Source of the DNA: Aquarana catesbeiana
Lineage: Eukaryota > Chordata > Amphibia > Anura > Ranidae
NCBI RefSeq assembly: GCF_042186555.1
Contig: NC_133324.1
Span: 72,964,189-73,028,188 of the forward strand
Direction: 5' to 3'
DNA length: 64,000 nt
In this document: positions 12,380-24,219 of the stretch, piece after piece
How the letters are laid out: each line of letters begins with the position of its first letter
Position numbering within the stretch: the first letter of the stretch is position 1
Made by a program: the position numbers and the translations under genes
The notes under the pieces: model-generated
Database searches by the model: none
What the model was told of the DNA's origin: nothing
The model's input: only the letters and a program-made list of their open reading frames with translations

Positions 12380-14240
12380 CAATGAAAAACATAAAAAAAC
12401 CACACATAGCTTAAGTCACAAAGCCAGCACTCCAGGATAAGGATCTTTATTTTCAGTTGAACCCAATGAGGTTGGAATATCACTACAGTGACTACTACAT
12501 TTTTTTTGCATCAGAGCACACTAAAAACGAGTTACAATGCGCAATTGATGTGTTTGGAAGGAACATATGCGGAAATAGTAAAAAAACAAAACAAAACAAA
12601 AAAAAAAAAAAAAAAAAAAAAAACACAAAACACACAAAAATGCCTTACAATGCATAAAAAAAAAAGCGCACTAAAATACACATGTCAATGCACACGCAAT
12701 TTCAATGTGTTTTTATTTGTGCTGTGGTGTGAATGAGCCTTTACACCAATTTGCAGAACAACGTGTTCTCTGGGAATCCCAGTAGGGATCAAACAGCCCC
12801 ATGATAGCCAATTAAAAAGAAACCTGTGTCAATCTGGTTGATCCTGCTGTTCACTGTCCCTCCCTCCTTGTCTGTGTCCCCGCTGCAGCCTGAGATTATG
12901 AAGACCGGCCTTTGCCACATCTGCTGAGCATGCTCCAGGTTTAGTTCCCTTCTAAGCTGTTAATTTCCTCCTTTTTTCCTCTTCTGTGCAGCCCACATGA
13001 CTATAGTATCACACGTGGGTGTATACACAGGGATAAAACGATAGCCCACTACCTCCATTCTCCTCTATGTCCATTAAACAGCCCCCACTATGGGGGCGGA
13101 ATATTACTTGTCGATTGATGGAGGTTTCACCTCCCTGTAATTCTAAGCACATACATACAACAGGCACAGGGTGAAGGGGCGTGAAACAGGCTGTGATTGG
13201 TAGAACCTCCCTCTAGATAGCCCACATCATGACTGGAATCCAAAGGCTGTTTTTTTTTTTGGAATATGTAACTGGAAGTAGAGGACTGGAAGCCCCTGCA
13301 GAGAGGCTGGTAAAGAGCTGGGTCAGATGACAGCTGTATATTGATTTAGACATTTTTTTTTTTAAACAAAATAAAATACAGTGCCAACATCCATACACAT
13401 AAAGAGAAGGGATGATGTAAATGAAACCATGTGTGTTTAGTATTACTTTAATACATTGTGATATTAGCATAACTCCTCCCAAAAGCCAGCCCACTGCCTA
13501 CATTAGGGTTGAGGGCTCTTGAGGAACATGGTGGCAAGGTGCTGTGATTTTTCAGGAAGCCATGTACAGCACCCTGCTAGCCCCTTCCAACAGCCATCAT
13601 CTGCCTGCATAGCATAGATCCAGTGACATCATTGCTGGGTTTACAAAAGGCTTGTAATGAAGAAAGACAAATGTTATGGGAAAATTCTAATAACATGGGG
13701 GGGGGGGGGGGTCATGAAAGGGAGGAAGGCAAAATATAAGCAGATTAAACTTCAACTTTAAGTTGACAAACTGATTGCGAAGTTTGGAATTCAGTAAAGC
13801 TCTAGAACTCCTTACAGAACTAAGACTAAATTCCAAAATAATGTATTAAACTGCACCAAAGAGAAACTCGTGTTAACGTTAAGGGAGCCTACATATGTTG
13901 AATCGAAAAGTTTGATTATCCAGTCCTTTTGATATTCTGCTGAAATAAAAATACATAAAAAAAAAAAAAAAAAAAAAAGAAGAAGGAAATGAACTCTGTA
14001 TGGGCATTCTTCGAATTAACCGAATGAATTTCAAAAATACAGTAGGGAAATTACTAAAGCTGGTGCAGCTATGCATGATAACCAATCAGCTTTCTAACTT
14101 CAGCTTGTTCAATTAAGCCTAGACAATAAAACCTGGAAGCCGATTGGCTACTATGCACAGCTGCACCAGATTCTTGTGCTACCATATTAGGTGTAAGTGA
14201 CAAAACTCCAGCTGTGCCAAAAGGATGGCTGAACACTTAC
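12380..14240. other. Intron 5 of FECH, no classified element
   Basis: Poly-A tracts near 12597-12623 and 13957-13978 and a poly-G run near 13698-13711 are visible. The block 12780-13510 has the look of an old dispersed repeat (bounded by ordinary intron) but I cannot name it. Confidence 0.4.
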
Positions 14241-14375
14241 CGGTGGTTGAACAGCTGTACTGAGGATACTGCGTGAAGGCGATCGCCCGCTCTACACCAT
14301 CGCTCTCCATTTCTTGGATTGCGGCTTCAGTTAGTGGGTCAACATATCGGAAACCAATGTAATATTTATGAGGTG
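14241..14375 (-). CDS. FECH: FECH exon 5: GFRY motif and first iron-sulphur cysteine
   Basis: The exon encodes APHKYYIGFRYVDPLTEAAI, then a helix with ESDGVERAIAFTQYPQYSCSTT. The Arg-Tyr of GFRY is conserved in the active site. The Cys of YSCSTT corresponds to the single N-terminal cysteine that, with three cysteines in the last exon, holds the [2Fe-2S] cluster in animal ferrochelatases. Human has YVHP where this sequence has YVDP. The donor is GTAAGT, close to consensus. The exon ends with G of a Gly codon finished by exon 6. Confidence 0.97.
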
Positions 14376-14475
14376 CTGTTAGACGATAGACAAAATGTGT
14401 TACAGGAGAAAACAGAAAAGAAGAAGGATAAAATCAATGAGCTGACAGTGCCAATCAGGAGACAGTGTACCTTTG

Positions 14476-15205
14476 CTTAACCACTTGCTACCCAGGCCAA
14501 TTCTGACACTTCGCTCCTACATGTAAAAATATCTTTTTTTTTTTTTGCTAGAAAATTACTCAGAACCCCCAAATATTATATATGTTTTTTTTTTTGTTTT
14601 TTTTTTAGCAGAGACCCTAGGGAATAAAATGGTTTTCATTGCAACTTTTTATCTCGCACAGTATTTGTGCAGTAATTTTTCAAAAGCGTTTTTTTGGGGG
14701 GGGGACTGTTTTATGCATAAAAAAAAACAAAACAAAACAGTAAAGTTAGCCCAATTTTTTTGCATAAATGTGAAAGCTCTTGTTACGCCAGATACCCAAC
14801 ATGTCACGCTTTGAAATTGCGAACACTCGTGGGATGGCACCAAACTTTGGTACTTAAATCCCCCAAGGTGACGCTTTAAAAATTTACAGATTACCCGTTT
14901 AGAGTTAAGAGTTACAGAGGACATCTCGCGCTAGAATTTTTGCTCTCGCTCTAACTTTCTAACGTTTGTGTGGTTTGAACGTCGTTTACATATGTGGGCG
15001 CGACCTACGTATGCGTTCGCTTCTGCGTTCTATTTTACTTTTCTATTTCAACACTTTTTTTTAATTCCCATTACAAGGAAAGTAAACATCCTTTGAAATA
15101 GGAAAAGTGTGTGACAGGTCCTCTTTACAGTGAGATCTGGGGGTCAATAAGTCCCCACATCCTGCCTCTAGGCTGTGAAGCCTGCAAAAAAAAAAAAAAA
15201 ATTTT
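14476..15205. repeat. piggyBac-related dispersed repeat, fragment
   Basis: It opens TTAACCACTTGCTACCC, close to the start of the piggyBac element at 51.2 kb, and continues with CTAGAAAATTACTCAGAACC, GTCACGCTTTGAAATTGCG and CTCTCGCTCTAAC. I recall this type of unit as abundant in ranid frog assemblies (memory, not a search). It is non-coding, and its right end is not defined. Confidence 0.5.
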
Positions 15206-15289
15206 TGTTAGTTGCAACATCTCTGTACCATGGTCAGAACAAAAGCATCTGCTGACAAGTCATCAGTTGTTAAATTTTTAAAGTTGGTA

Positions 15290-15771
15290 ATTTTTTTTTT
15301 TTTAAACAAAAAACATGTTATACTTACCTTCACTGTGCAGCTCGTTCTGCACAAAGTGGCCCCGAACCTGCTCTTCTGGGGTCCCTCGGCGGCTGTTTCA
15401 GCTCCTCCCCGCAAGGACTAACCACCTTAATGCGAGCTCCCTCGCATGGTGGTTAGTTATTGCGAGCGCGCTCCCGTGATACAGCCGGCGGCTATAGCCG
15501 CTCACTGTATCACTCGGCCCCGCCCCCCGGGGGCGCCGCGTCATTGGATGTGATTGACAGCAGCGCAAGCCAATGGCTGCGCTGCTTTCAGTCCATCCAC
15601 TGTAGCCAATCAGCGGCCAGGTTGAGCGGCGAAATGGATGTCGGGAGCGAGCGGCTGAGTTTCGAGGTGTCAGGTAAGTAAAACGGGGGGGGTGGCTTTA
15701 TTGTCAAAAGTTTTCACACCTTAACGCATATAATGCATTAAGGTGAAAAAAATTTTACCTTTACAACCCCT
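15290..15771. mobile_element. TTAA-type MITE, same family as 42823-43287
   Basis: The body is near-identical to the copy at 42.8 kb (ATACTTACCTTCACTGTGCA, GGTCCCTCGGCGGCTGT, GATACAGCCGGCGGCTATAG). The right end TACCTTTACAACCCCT is followed by TTAA at 15772-15775; the left TIR is decayed. Confidence 0.7.
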
Positions 15772-15926
15772 TTAAGGAAGCAGTGGTTGGCTTCCAGGCC
15801 CGCTCCTTAACCAGCTATTGTTAAAGATTTGCATCTGAAATCGCAGCTGCTTTAGAAATTCATAGTGAAAACAGACCTGAAATTCTCAAAGCACCACCTA
15901 GCCTTAATTCGAATAAGTGAGGGTTA

Positions 15927-15929
<3 letters not shown>

Positions 15930-15966
<37 letters not shown>
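15930..15966. repeat. Poly-C homopolymer
   Basis: A run of 37 C. The length in the assembly is likely unreliable. Confidence 0.9.
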
Positions 15967-15968
<2 letters not shown>

Positions 15969-16212
15969 CATCAGGTCTTTTTGCAATCCATGTTCAATTG
16001 GGGAGATATCCTTTCACTTCCTGTTGTGGCTCTAGGAGAGGAAGTGAGAGAAAAGGCCTCCAAAATTGAGGAAGTCCCTTGTTGTCACTAGAACTAGCAT
16101 CCACATTAGAAGATTTCCTGTCCATTCTTTTCACTAATAATGGTAAAACAGGACAAATAGAAAAGGTGAATGTCCCTAATGGGGGCAAAGACGGCAATCC
16201 AAACACACACAC

Positions 16213-16339
<127 letters not shown>

Positions 16340-16406
16340 ATACACACATACATACATACACACACAGTGGGGATGGAAAGTATTCAGACCCCCTTAAATT
16401 TTTCAC

Positions 16407-16906
16407 NNNNNNNNNNNNNNNNNNNNNNNNNNNNNNNNNNNNNNNNNNNNNNNNNNNNNNNNNNNNNNNNNNNNNNNNNNNNNNNNNNNNNNNNNNNNNN
16501 NNNNNNNNNNNNNNNNNNNNNNNNNNNNNNNNNNNNNNNNNNNNNNNNNNNNNNNNNNNNNNNNNNNNNNNNNNNNNNNNNNNNNNNNNNNNNNNNNNNN
16601 NNNNNNNNNNNNNNNNNNNNNNNNNNNNNNNNNNNNNNNNNNNNNNNNNNNNNNNNNNNNNNNNNNNNNNNNNNNNNNNNNNNNNNNNNNNNNNNNNNNN
16701 NNNNNNNNNNNNNNNNNNNNNNNNNNNNNNNNNNNNNNNNNNNNNNNNNNNNNNNNNNNNNNNNNNNNNNNNNNNNNNNNNNNNNNNNNNNNNNNNNNNN
16801 NNNNNNNNNNNNNNNNNNNNNNNNNNNNNNNNNNNNNNNNNNNNNNNNNNNNNNNNNNNNNNNNNNNNNNNNNNNNNNNNNNNNNNNNNNNNNNNNNNNN
16901 NNNNNN
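16407..16906. other. Assembly gap of exactly 500 N
   Basis: A run of N of round length, so a placeholder of unknown true size. It follows the first 42 bases of a Tc1 terminal repeat and ends inside a MITE. Confidence 0.99.
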
Positions 16907-17061
16907 GAGCCGAGTCCAGCCGAAGTACACCCGGCTTTGTGCATGTCGGCTCCGCTCGCTCCGCTCCTCACAATCAGCGGGAATCAGCGTATAACACGCA
17001 CCCATGATTTTCCCCTGATTTTAAGGGGAAAAAAGTGCGTGTTATACGCCGATAAATACGG
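16907..17061. mobile_element. TA-flanked MITE nested in Tc1 (partial, runs into gap)
   Basis: Sequence foreign to the Tc1 family lies between the gap and the transposase. It ends GTGTTATACGCCGATAAATACG and is followed by TA at 17062-17063. It contains an internal inverted pair (GTATAACACGCAC and GTGCGTGTTATAC). A TA duplication suggests mobilisation by a Tc1/mariner-type transposase. The left end is in the gap. Confidence 0.7.
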
Positions 17062-18102
17062 TATTTAGTAGAAGCACCCTTTTGATCTAATACAGCCATG
17101 AGTCTTTTTGGGAAAGATGCAACAAGTTTTTCACACCTGCATTTGGGGATCCTCTGCCATTCCTCCTTGCAGATCCTCTCCAGTTCTGTCAGGTTGGATG
17201 GTAAACGTTGGTGGACAGCCATTTTTAGGTCTCTCCAGAGATTCTCAATTGGGTTTAAGTCAGGGCTCTGGCTGGGCCATTCAAGAACAGTCACGGAGTT
17301 GTTGTGAAGCCACTCCTTTGTTATTTTAGCTGTGTGCTTAGGGTCATTGTCTTGTTGGAAGGTAAACCTTCGGCCCAGTCTGAGGTCCTGAGCACTCTGG
17401 AGAAGGTTTTCGTCCAGGATATCCCTGTACTTGGCCGCATTCATCTTTCCCTCGATTGCAACCAGTCGTCCTGTCCCTGTAGCTGAAAAACACCCCCACA
17501 GCATGATGCTGCTGCCACCACCATGCTTCACTGTTGGGACTGTATTGGACAGGTGATGAGTAGTGCCTGGTTTTCTCCACACATCCTGCTTAGAATTAAG
17601 GCCAAAAAGTTCTATCTTGGTCTCATCAGACCAAAGAATCTTATTTCTCACCATCTTGGAGTCCTTCAGGTGTTTTTTTAGCAAACGCCATGCGGGCTTT
17701 CATGTGTCTTGCACTGAGGAGAGGCTTCCGTCGGGCCACTCTGCCATAAAGCCCTGACTGGTCAAGGGCTGCAGTTATGGTTGACTTTCTACAACTTTCT
17801 CCCATCTCCCGACTGCATCTCTGGAGCTCAGCCACAGTGATCTTTGGGTTCTTATTTACCTCTCTCACCAAGGCTCTTCTCTCCTGATAGCTCAGTTTGG
17901 CCGGACGGCCAACTCTAGGAAGGATTCTGGTCATCCCAAACGTCTTCCATTTAAGGATTATGGAGGCCACGGTGCTCTTAGGAACCTCAAGTGCAGCAGA
18001 ATTTTTTTTGTAACCTTGGCCAGATCTGTGCCTTGCCACAATTCTGTCTCTGAGCTCTTCAGGCAGTTCCTTTGACCTCATGATTCTCATTTGCTCTGAC
18101 AT
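17062..18102 (-). pseudogene. Tc1 transposase, one frameshift, stop codon lost
   Basis: It starts MSEQMRIMRSKELPEELRD at 18102, with helix-turn-helix RSGQGYKKNSAALEVPKSTV and the GRPAKLS basic motif. After about residue 140 (FAKKT) the frame shifts in a run of seven T (plus strand, near 17675) and continues KHLKDSKMVRNKILWSDETK. The full triad is legible: Asp in LWSDETKIEL, Asp in FQQDNDPKHT, Glu in SPDLNPIENLW (DD34E spacing). The natural end ...ASTKY is followed not by a stop but by nested MITE sequence, because the insertion fell on the TA of the last Tyr codon. It is far better preserved than the copy at 1.1-2.1 kb. Confidence 0.92.
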
Positions 18103-18451
18103 GCACTGTAAGCTGTAAGGTCTTATATAGACAGGTGTGTGACTTTCCTAATCAAGTCCAATCAGTATAATCAAACACAGCTGGACTCAAATGAAGGTGT
18201 AGAACCATCTCAAGGATGATCAGAAGAAATGGACAGCACCTGAGTTAAATATATGAGTATCACAGCAAAGGGTCTGAATACTTAGGACCATGTGATATTT
18301 CAGTTTTTCTTTTTTAATAAATCTGCAAAAATGTCAACATTTCTGTGTTTTTCTGTCAATATGGGGTGCTGTGTGTACATTAATGAGGAAAAAAATGAAC
18401 TTAAATGATTTTAGCAAATGGCTGCAATATAACAAAGAGTGAAAAATTTAA

Positions 18452-20349
18452 TTGTAAGCACCCCTGTCAGCATTAAATGGCTTGTCTCATATCTGTAAAA
18501 ATTATACATTCTGCTGAAGAGCTTGTTCTTTTGAAAAAAACAAAACAGCCTTTTCATGCTGAATCACTAGATGAAAACCAGAAAAAAGTAAGCCTAAAAA
18601 AGAAAACTAATACAGCCATCACATCGAAGAACTGGTTAGCTACAATATAATTAAAAGGTTTGCTTTTGGGTTGAATACTATTTTAATCATTTTAAAATGT
18701 TGCCTACACAACACTTTTATGGATTCCAGCAACACAAATGTCATGAGCAGACCATGTGCTGCACGGAATGCCCTAATCAGCAAAAATACATGAAAGGGAA
18801 TTAACGAGCGCGATTTGGTGAATGGCTATCTTATCATCACAGGAGGTGTATGGAGGGTCCCTCCCTGTGACTACATACCATCCAGCCCGCTCCGCAATAT
18901 CTCTTCCCACAGCTTTGAACTCTGCTATCTCAATGCACAGTTCTACATGTATTGGGTGTCCCTTCTGTAATATGCCAACGGGTTCACTATTCAAAATGAC
19001 TCAGTAAAGCCAGTGAACCATCTACCTAAAAGATGCCTGCCCACTTCGGGACCAGCAGCATACCTGTGCATCGCTGGATTTCAGGTGGTATACCAGGATT
19101 ATAGGTGAAGCCACAGGCGTCACCCTGGTACGTTGTTTTTTTTTTTTAGTGCCAGCGATCAGCTTTCTTGTATAAGCCATCTTAGCAGCCAACTAGCTGC
19201 TGGACTGCTTTTATAAGCAGCGGGAGGGGATGTCCCCCCCTCTTTCCCGACCCACCGAGTGACCCGAGCGACCAGCTGATGTGCCTGCTGGCTGGTTGGA
19301 CAGAACCATTCCACCCACCTCTACCCACTCAGGTCCAGGATGACCTGGGCTCAATCTCAAACCGTGAATGGACAGTGAAAGGCGAAAGCAACACAGTGAT
19401 GAGCTCATCTCTCCGTCACTCTTTCTCCTCCTATCAGCATGCTTATTGGCAGTGCATGAACTGATTGGTTCCTTGTGCTGCTTCTTTCTCTCACGCTCCA
19501 GCTCTTCTATACAGAGACGGCAAGAGGCAGATACCTACCCTGCTTCCATTTCAATTGAGGACTGTAAAGTTGCTTTAATTTGTGGTTTTTATATCCGTTT
19601 CAAGCTCAGTTTTAAACAATCTGTCAGTCAAACCTCTCCTGTACAATATACCACAATGCTGAATTCCCTGACATACAGCAAGGCTATGCACAATTCTCTG
19701 GCAGGAAGCCAGCTAAAGCTGGCCATACATCTCTCTATTGGTAGAACTGTCTCTGCACTGCAGTGAAAATCACACGTGATGTCTGTGCGATGCGATTTCA
19801 GCCATACAGGTAGTATGGCTGATTTCACATTGCATTCGGACCAAACTCGCACAGGACCCTTTTGGTCCGCACCAGAATCAGATTGTATGGGTGTTCACAT
19901 CCATGAGATCTGATTCATGTCCAAACTGACAGTTCGCACTGCAATATGCGAAATGATGTGGGGGGGGGGGGCGTCATTAACCTTCTATTGACACTCCCAG
20001 CAGTTTGCATAGTTCAGTGTAAACTGCCTTGTGAGTCAGGTGTGATGCAGGAACCCGCAGCGGATTCGTAGGGTTCCCATATCACAGTAGTGTGAACCGA
20101 GCCTAAAAAGGTAATTTTATATCCCTACGAGTATCAAAAATGTATATTTACCACTGCTACTCTCTAGGGCAAAAAAAAAACCACACGTATACTCTGAAAG
20201 GTGGTGGCATGCATAAATGGATGGACGTCAGACCCATTATGCTTTAGAATTTAACAGTTACAGGAAAGACATTAGGGCTTCTATGGAGGAGGAGAAAAAA
20301 AAAAAAAAAAGGGGGGGGGGGGTTCAAAGCACGTGTAAATGGATCATAC
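18452..20349. other. Rest of FECH intron 4
   Basis: There is no exon. The block around 19785-20105 (TCACACGTGATG to GTGTGAACCGAGCC) has the wording of a frog MITE but its ends are unclear. A poly-A/poly-G tract lies at 20296-20321. Confidence 0.4.
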
Positions 20350-20498
20350 CTGTAGCTGGGGACAGTTCATTCAGCAATTTCACCATTCCTTCTCCTTGCT
20401 GGACTGTCCACTTCTTAATAGGAGAGCCACCTCCAATTTTTCTGTATTGTTCTTGAATTTTTGGCGTCCGCCGTTTGGCAATAAATGGCCCAAGTTTA
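20350..20498 (-). CDS. FECH: FECH exon 4: porphyrin-pocket lip and GGGSPI segment
   Basis: The exon encodes KLGPFIAKRRTPKIQEQYR, then KIGGGSPIKKW and QGEGMVKLLNELSPAT. The paired arginines of AKRRTPKI and the invariant GGGSP loop are hallmarks of the family; in the human enzyme this segment forms part of the active-site mouth and binds the substrate propionates. A T/C-rich tract ending in TTTTTTCAG precedes the exon on the minus strand. The donor is GTATGA, somewhat weak. Split codons: AG|T on the left and G|CA on the right. Confidence 0.97.
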
Positions 20499-20858
20499 CT
20501 GAAAAAAGAAAGAAGAAAGTAAAATAAAATAACAAATGTAAACACTTTAGTATATTATTTTTTTCAAATATTTTATCATATGTATAATTATCGGTCCAAT
20601 GCTTTTCCTGCGTCAAACTTAACAAAATCAACCTGACAGACAAAATAATTATTCCCAGGGTAGGGTGCCTATGTTACATACACATACCAGGGCCAGATTT
20701 AGACAGCAGTCAATTATCCAACCAACATGTCTTTTGTAGCGTGGGAGGAAACCCAGACAAAACACAGGGAGAACACGCAAGCTCCATTCAGATATAGTGT
20801 TTAACCGGGATTTGAACCAAGAACCCCAGAGTTGACGGAAAAAAGTTCTAACCACTAA

Positions 20859-21237
20859 GGCCGCCCATACACGTGTCCAATTCCGAATGATTTTTCATTT
20901 GAAAAAAATCGGTTCGATTTTCGACCGTTAGTGGGCCGCACTACGGCCGATTTTCGTGCGGCCTTTGAAGTCGAGTGATTGGGCATGTTGGATATTTTTA
21001 GAAAAACTAATTTCTAATCAATGGTGGGAGAATTGAGCAAGAAATATAAAATCGAAAAAGAAAACGCGCATGGACTGTGACCTGGAAAGAAGAAAAAGAT
21101 TCCCGACCACTAATCTTCCTTTCCGTAACAGGTGAAATTGAAGGCTTAGTTGGCCGAATTTGGAAATCAATGGTGGCACTGTCGGATTAGAAAACGCACA
21201 AATCGTTCAGAATCCGACCCATGTATGTATGGCCTGC
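20859..21237. repeat. MITE-like repeat with GGCC-CATACA ends
   Basis: AAGGCCGCCCATACACGTG at the left and CATGTATGTATGGCCT at the right are approximate inverted ends. AT-rich centre; unclassified. A second such unit with GGCCGCATTCACACC and GTGTAAAGGAGCCTTA ends follows at about 21260-21703. Confidence 0.45.
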
Positions 21238-21811
21238 ATAAGCCACTGTGCTGCCCCTTTAGGCCGCATTCACACCAGAGCATTTTGTAGCTCAAACCAC
21301 AAAACGCTCAGACACAATAAAAAAGGATAAAAATAAATACATCTATTATTCTCTATAGTGTTTGTTCACCCCTGCATATGCAAATGCCTGTCGTTCAAAA
21401 AAAAGAAAAAAGAAAAAGTTCTGTAGCTCAAATCAGACAGCTTGCCGCGTTTTTGGATGTTTTGAGTCCCATAGAATTGCATTGGTGCACACAAACACGC
21501 ACAATACACGTGTTATGTCACACGTTTATGTACTTTTTTTTCTAATATATTCGGACAGCAACAAGTGATGTCACAGATGATGCTATGCTATATTGGCTAA
21601 TAAGAAAACGACTGAAGCGCAAAATGCTGTAACAAAACGCGCAAAAAGAGAAAAAAAAAAAAATTTAAAAAAAATGCGGAGCTCAGGTGTAAAGGAGCCT
21701 TAGGTATGATAAATGCAAATAAAATGAATGATCTTCTCAGTATGTATTCCTTCCAAATCACATGATGGCAAATTTCATGCAGAGGTAAAACCATCTCATA
21801 GCATTACGTAC

Positions 21812-21931
21812 CTTTGGACTGGAAGTTTCATGAGATCTGTGTCTAAAAACAACCTGAGGAGGAAATCATGGACATCGTCCACAGTCTCAGGACCACCCAT
21901 GTTCAGCATAAGGATTCCAGTCTTGGGTTTC
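21812..21931 (-). CDS. FECH: FECH exon 3: N-terminal core strand (ILMLNMGGPE)
   Basis: The acceptor CTCCAG is followed by an Arg completed from exon 2 and then KPKTGILMLNMGGPET, the first beta strand and loop of the ferrochelatase fold. VHDFLLRLFLDTDLMKLPVQ follows. The sequence is nearly identical to human over most of its length, with changes in the GPETVDDVHD and LDTDLMKLP stretches. The donor is GTACGT. The Met of NMGG lies near the porphyrin pocket in known structures. The exon ends in phase 2 and joins exon 4 to form Ser. Confidence 0.96.
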
Positions 21932-22330
21932 CTGGAGAGTCAGAACACAGCAGAGAATCAAAACAAATAAAGAGAGCCACTTCTACCCACAATGGAGCTC
22001 AGTTTTTCAGCTATACAATATAGTTCATTATGACCCCCCCTTCAACATACAGGTCAAAGACTCAACGTATTGAGACCAGGTGTCCATATGACAGCCAGGC
22101 AATGAGCAATTTCAAAATCAGAGCAATGACAAAAATGAATCCCATCAGGCTGGGTGTACTGAAGTTGATCAATGGAAATTCAATCAGTCTATGGCTGGCT
22201 GTACACTGTACAATCTTCTTCATATTTACCAAGCCTATGTAGTATGAGGAGAAATCTAAACAATCCATTCAATTAATCAAAACCCAATAAGCCCCTATAC
22301 TACATTGCAAATGGTAGATCTAAAGGATAT

Positions 22331-22332
22331 TG

Positions 22333-22364
<32 letters not shown>

Positions 22365-22386
22365 TGTATGTATGTATGTATGTATG
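22331..22386. repeat. (TATG)n microsatellite
   Basis: About 13 perfect tetranucleotide copies in FECH intron 2. Confidence 0.95.
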
Positions 22387-22894
22387 GTTATGTGGGAAAA
22401 CCCTGACGAGCATAGAGAGCCAACCGCTATATTCTCCAACAGCAGGTTGCTTGACCCTAGGATGGGTATCTAGTTTTAATGCACCTAAATTTCAGCAGAT
22501 GAAATTATCAGCTAAAAATAGGGTTATCAGTGTTCTGTTGATAAAAAAATAATATACAAAAAAAAAAAAAAAAAAAAAAACGCGCTTATGGTGCGTTTTT
22601 TTTTTTATAAGTCATGTGACTCAAAAACTGCATCAAAAAACACAACATTTGATACTTTCTTGTAAAGTTTTCAACACATTTCAATAGGGAGGTGTGTTTG
22701 ATTTTTTTTTTTTTTTTTTTTTTAGCTGACCGAATATGCACCACAAATGCAGCAAGCAGGATTTTTAACACCGCAACACAAAGTGCAACAGACCAGTGTG
22801 AAGACATACATAGAATTTTTTCATGCGCTTTTTTTAAATTGCAAAAAAGTTCTTTAAAAACAGATTACTTTTGCAATAAAAAAATAAATATGAA

Positions 22895-23560
22895 TTTGTC
22901 GGCCATTATGGGCACTTTTTCAGCCTATAATGGACAGCAGTGTCCAAAGAAGCTGTGGTATCTGGCATATAAAGGATGAGGTCGTCAGCATATAAACCAA
23001 GATTTTCAGTGACATCACCGATAGTGGGAAATAAGGGGGATTGTCTAAACCAGGGATCTGCAATTAGCGGACCTCCAGCTGTTGCAAAACTACAAGTCCC
23101 ATCATGCCTCTGGGTGTCATGCTTGTGGCTGTCAGAGTCTTGCTATGCCTTAATGGGACTTGTAGTTCTGCAACAACTGGAGGTCCGCTAATTGCATATC
23201 CCTGGTCTAAACTTTAAGGCCAGGGGTTCCATTGCAAATGGCAACTAAAAGCGGGGACAACGGTCACCCCTGCCCTGTACCACGATGTAGAGTCAACATA
23301 GGGGATAGAGTACCATATACTAACAACTGAAATGAGCATATAAAAACGGATACCCAGCGCCTAAATGTCTCGCTGAAGTGCCAATTGCAAAAAAGGCCAT
23401 TCAATGGAATCGAAGGCCTTCGCCATGTCGAGAGACGCCAAGACACTATAGTCTGTGGCAGGAAGTCAGTCAGCTGTGCCATTATCTGGGTCCTCCGAAT
23501 ATTGATGGATGTGTGGACTTGCCTGGCATAAATCTGGTTTGATCCGGGTGTATCACAGAC
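22895..23560 (-). pseudogene. L1/Tx1-type LINE reverse transcriptase remnant
   Basis: Minus-strand reading gives, in order, SLDMAKAFDSIEWPFL (motif A with catalytic Asp), a decayed RQGCPLSP-type motif, FAMEPLA, and then YADDLILYMPD (motif C, the YADD active site). Stops and frame changes occur between them. The 154-bp MITE at 23051-23204 lies between FAMEPLA and YADD and was inserted later. The DLDxEKAFD and YADD context fits the L1/Tx1 clade better than CR1 or L2. Both ends of the LINE are missing. Confidence 0.8.
23051..23204. mobile_element. hAT-type fold-back MITE, copy 2, perfect 8-bp TSD
   Basis: It begins CAGGGATCTGCAATTAG and ends with the complement. It is flanked by GTCTAAAC at 23043-23050 and 23205-23212, an exact 8-bp duplication diagnostic of hAT insertion. 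It contains GGACCTCCAGCTGTTGCA and ACTACAAGTCCCAT, as in the copies at 7.5 and 26.2 kb. Confidence 0.92.
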
Positions 23561-23616
23561 AGAAAATAACATCCAAATTCATATTTAAGTGTATGATATT
23601 AATTAAAAAAAGTCAA

Positions 23617-23626
<10 letters not shown>

Positions 23627-23680
<54 letters not shown>
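23627..23680. repeat. (CA)n microsatellite
   Basis: A pure CA tract of about 54 bases, preceded by a short TA tract. Confidence 0.95.
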
Positions 23681-23682
<2 letters not shown>

Positions 23683-23945
23683 CATATCTCCCTTTCAATA
23701 TTTTTTATCACTGAAAAGATTGCAATGTATACATAGCAAAAGTAGCGCTGGTCATAAACAGAGGATTCACAAAGTGTGCAAAGAACATCACAAGTATATA
23801 TAAAAACAAAGATGAAAAAGAAAACTAACAGAACAATGCTGTGGTGCGATACATGTGGTACAAACATTACTGGGCATAATGAGAATGGAGGGTCAGGCCC
23901 TCAGAAAACACATGTTGCACAAGTCCATATAACTGGAGACATGGG

Positions 23946-24219
23946 GGGTTATTTACGAAAGGCAAATCCACTTTGCACTACAAGTGCAAACTACAAATGC
24001 AAAGCGCACTTGAAATTGCACTCGGAAGTGCAGTCGCTGTAGATCCGAGGGGGACATGCAACGAAAATAAAAAAAACTGCATTTTAGCTTGCACATGATT
24101 GGATAATAAAATCAGCAGAGCTTCCCCTCATTTCAGATCTACCCCTCAGATTTACACCGACTGCACTTCCAAGTGCACTTGTAGTGCAAAGTGGATTAGC
24201 CTTTCATAAATAACCACAA
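23946..24219. mobile_element. Fold-back MITE with about 45-bp arms
   Basis: GGTTATTTACGAAAGGCAAA at the left is answered by GCCTTTCATAAATAACC at the right, and pairing continues through CCACTTTGCACTACAAGTGC. Internal palindromic words (GCACTTGAAATTGCACT, AAGTGCAGTCG) recur. Non-coding. Confidence 0.75.

Larger units (their letters stand above)
16365..18451 (-). mobile_element. Second Tc1/mariner element, with nested MITE and assembly gap
   Basis: The left terminus begins CAGTGGGGATGGAAAGTATT at 16365. The right terminus is the complement from AAATTTTTCACTC inward (ending about 18451), so the outermost 30 bases or so of the right end are lost. Inner repeats (GGGTCTGAATACTTA at about 18268) repeat the outer word, again an IR/DR layout. 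The left terminal repeat is mostly hidden by 500 N and a nested insertion. It lies in FECH intron 4, transposase antiparallel to coordinates. Confidence 0.9.

Noticed and set aside
18773..18994. Possible extra FECH or other exon in intron 4
   Set aside because: FECH exons 4 and 5 join in phase without it, and the peptide matches no family I recognise.
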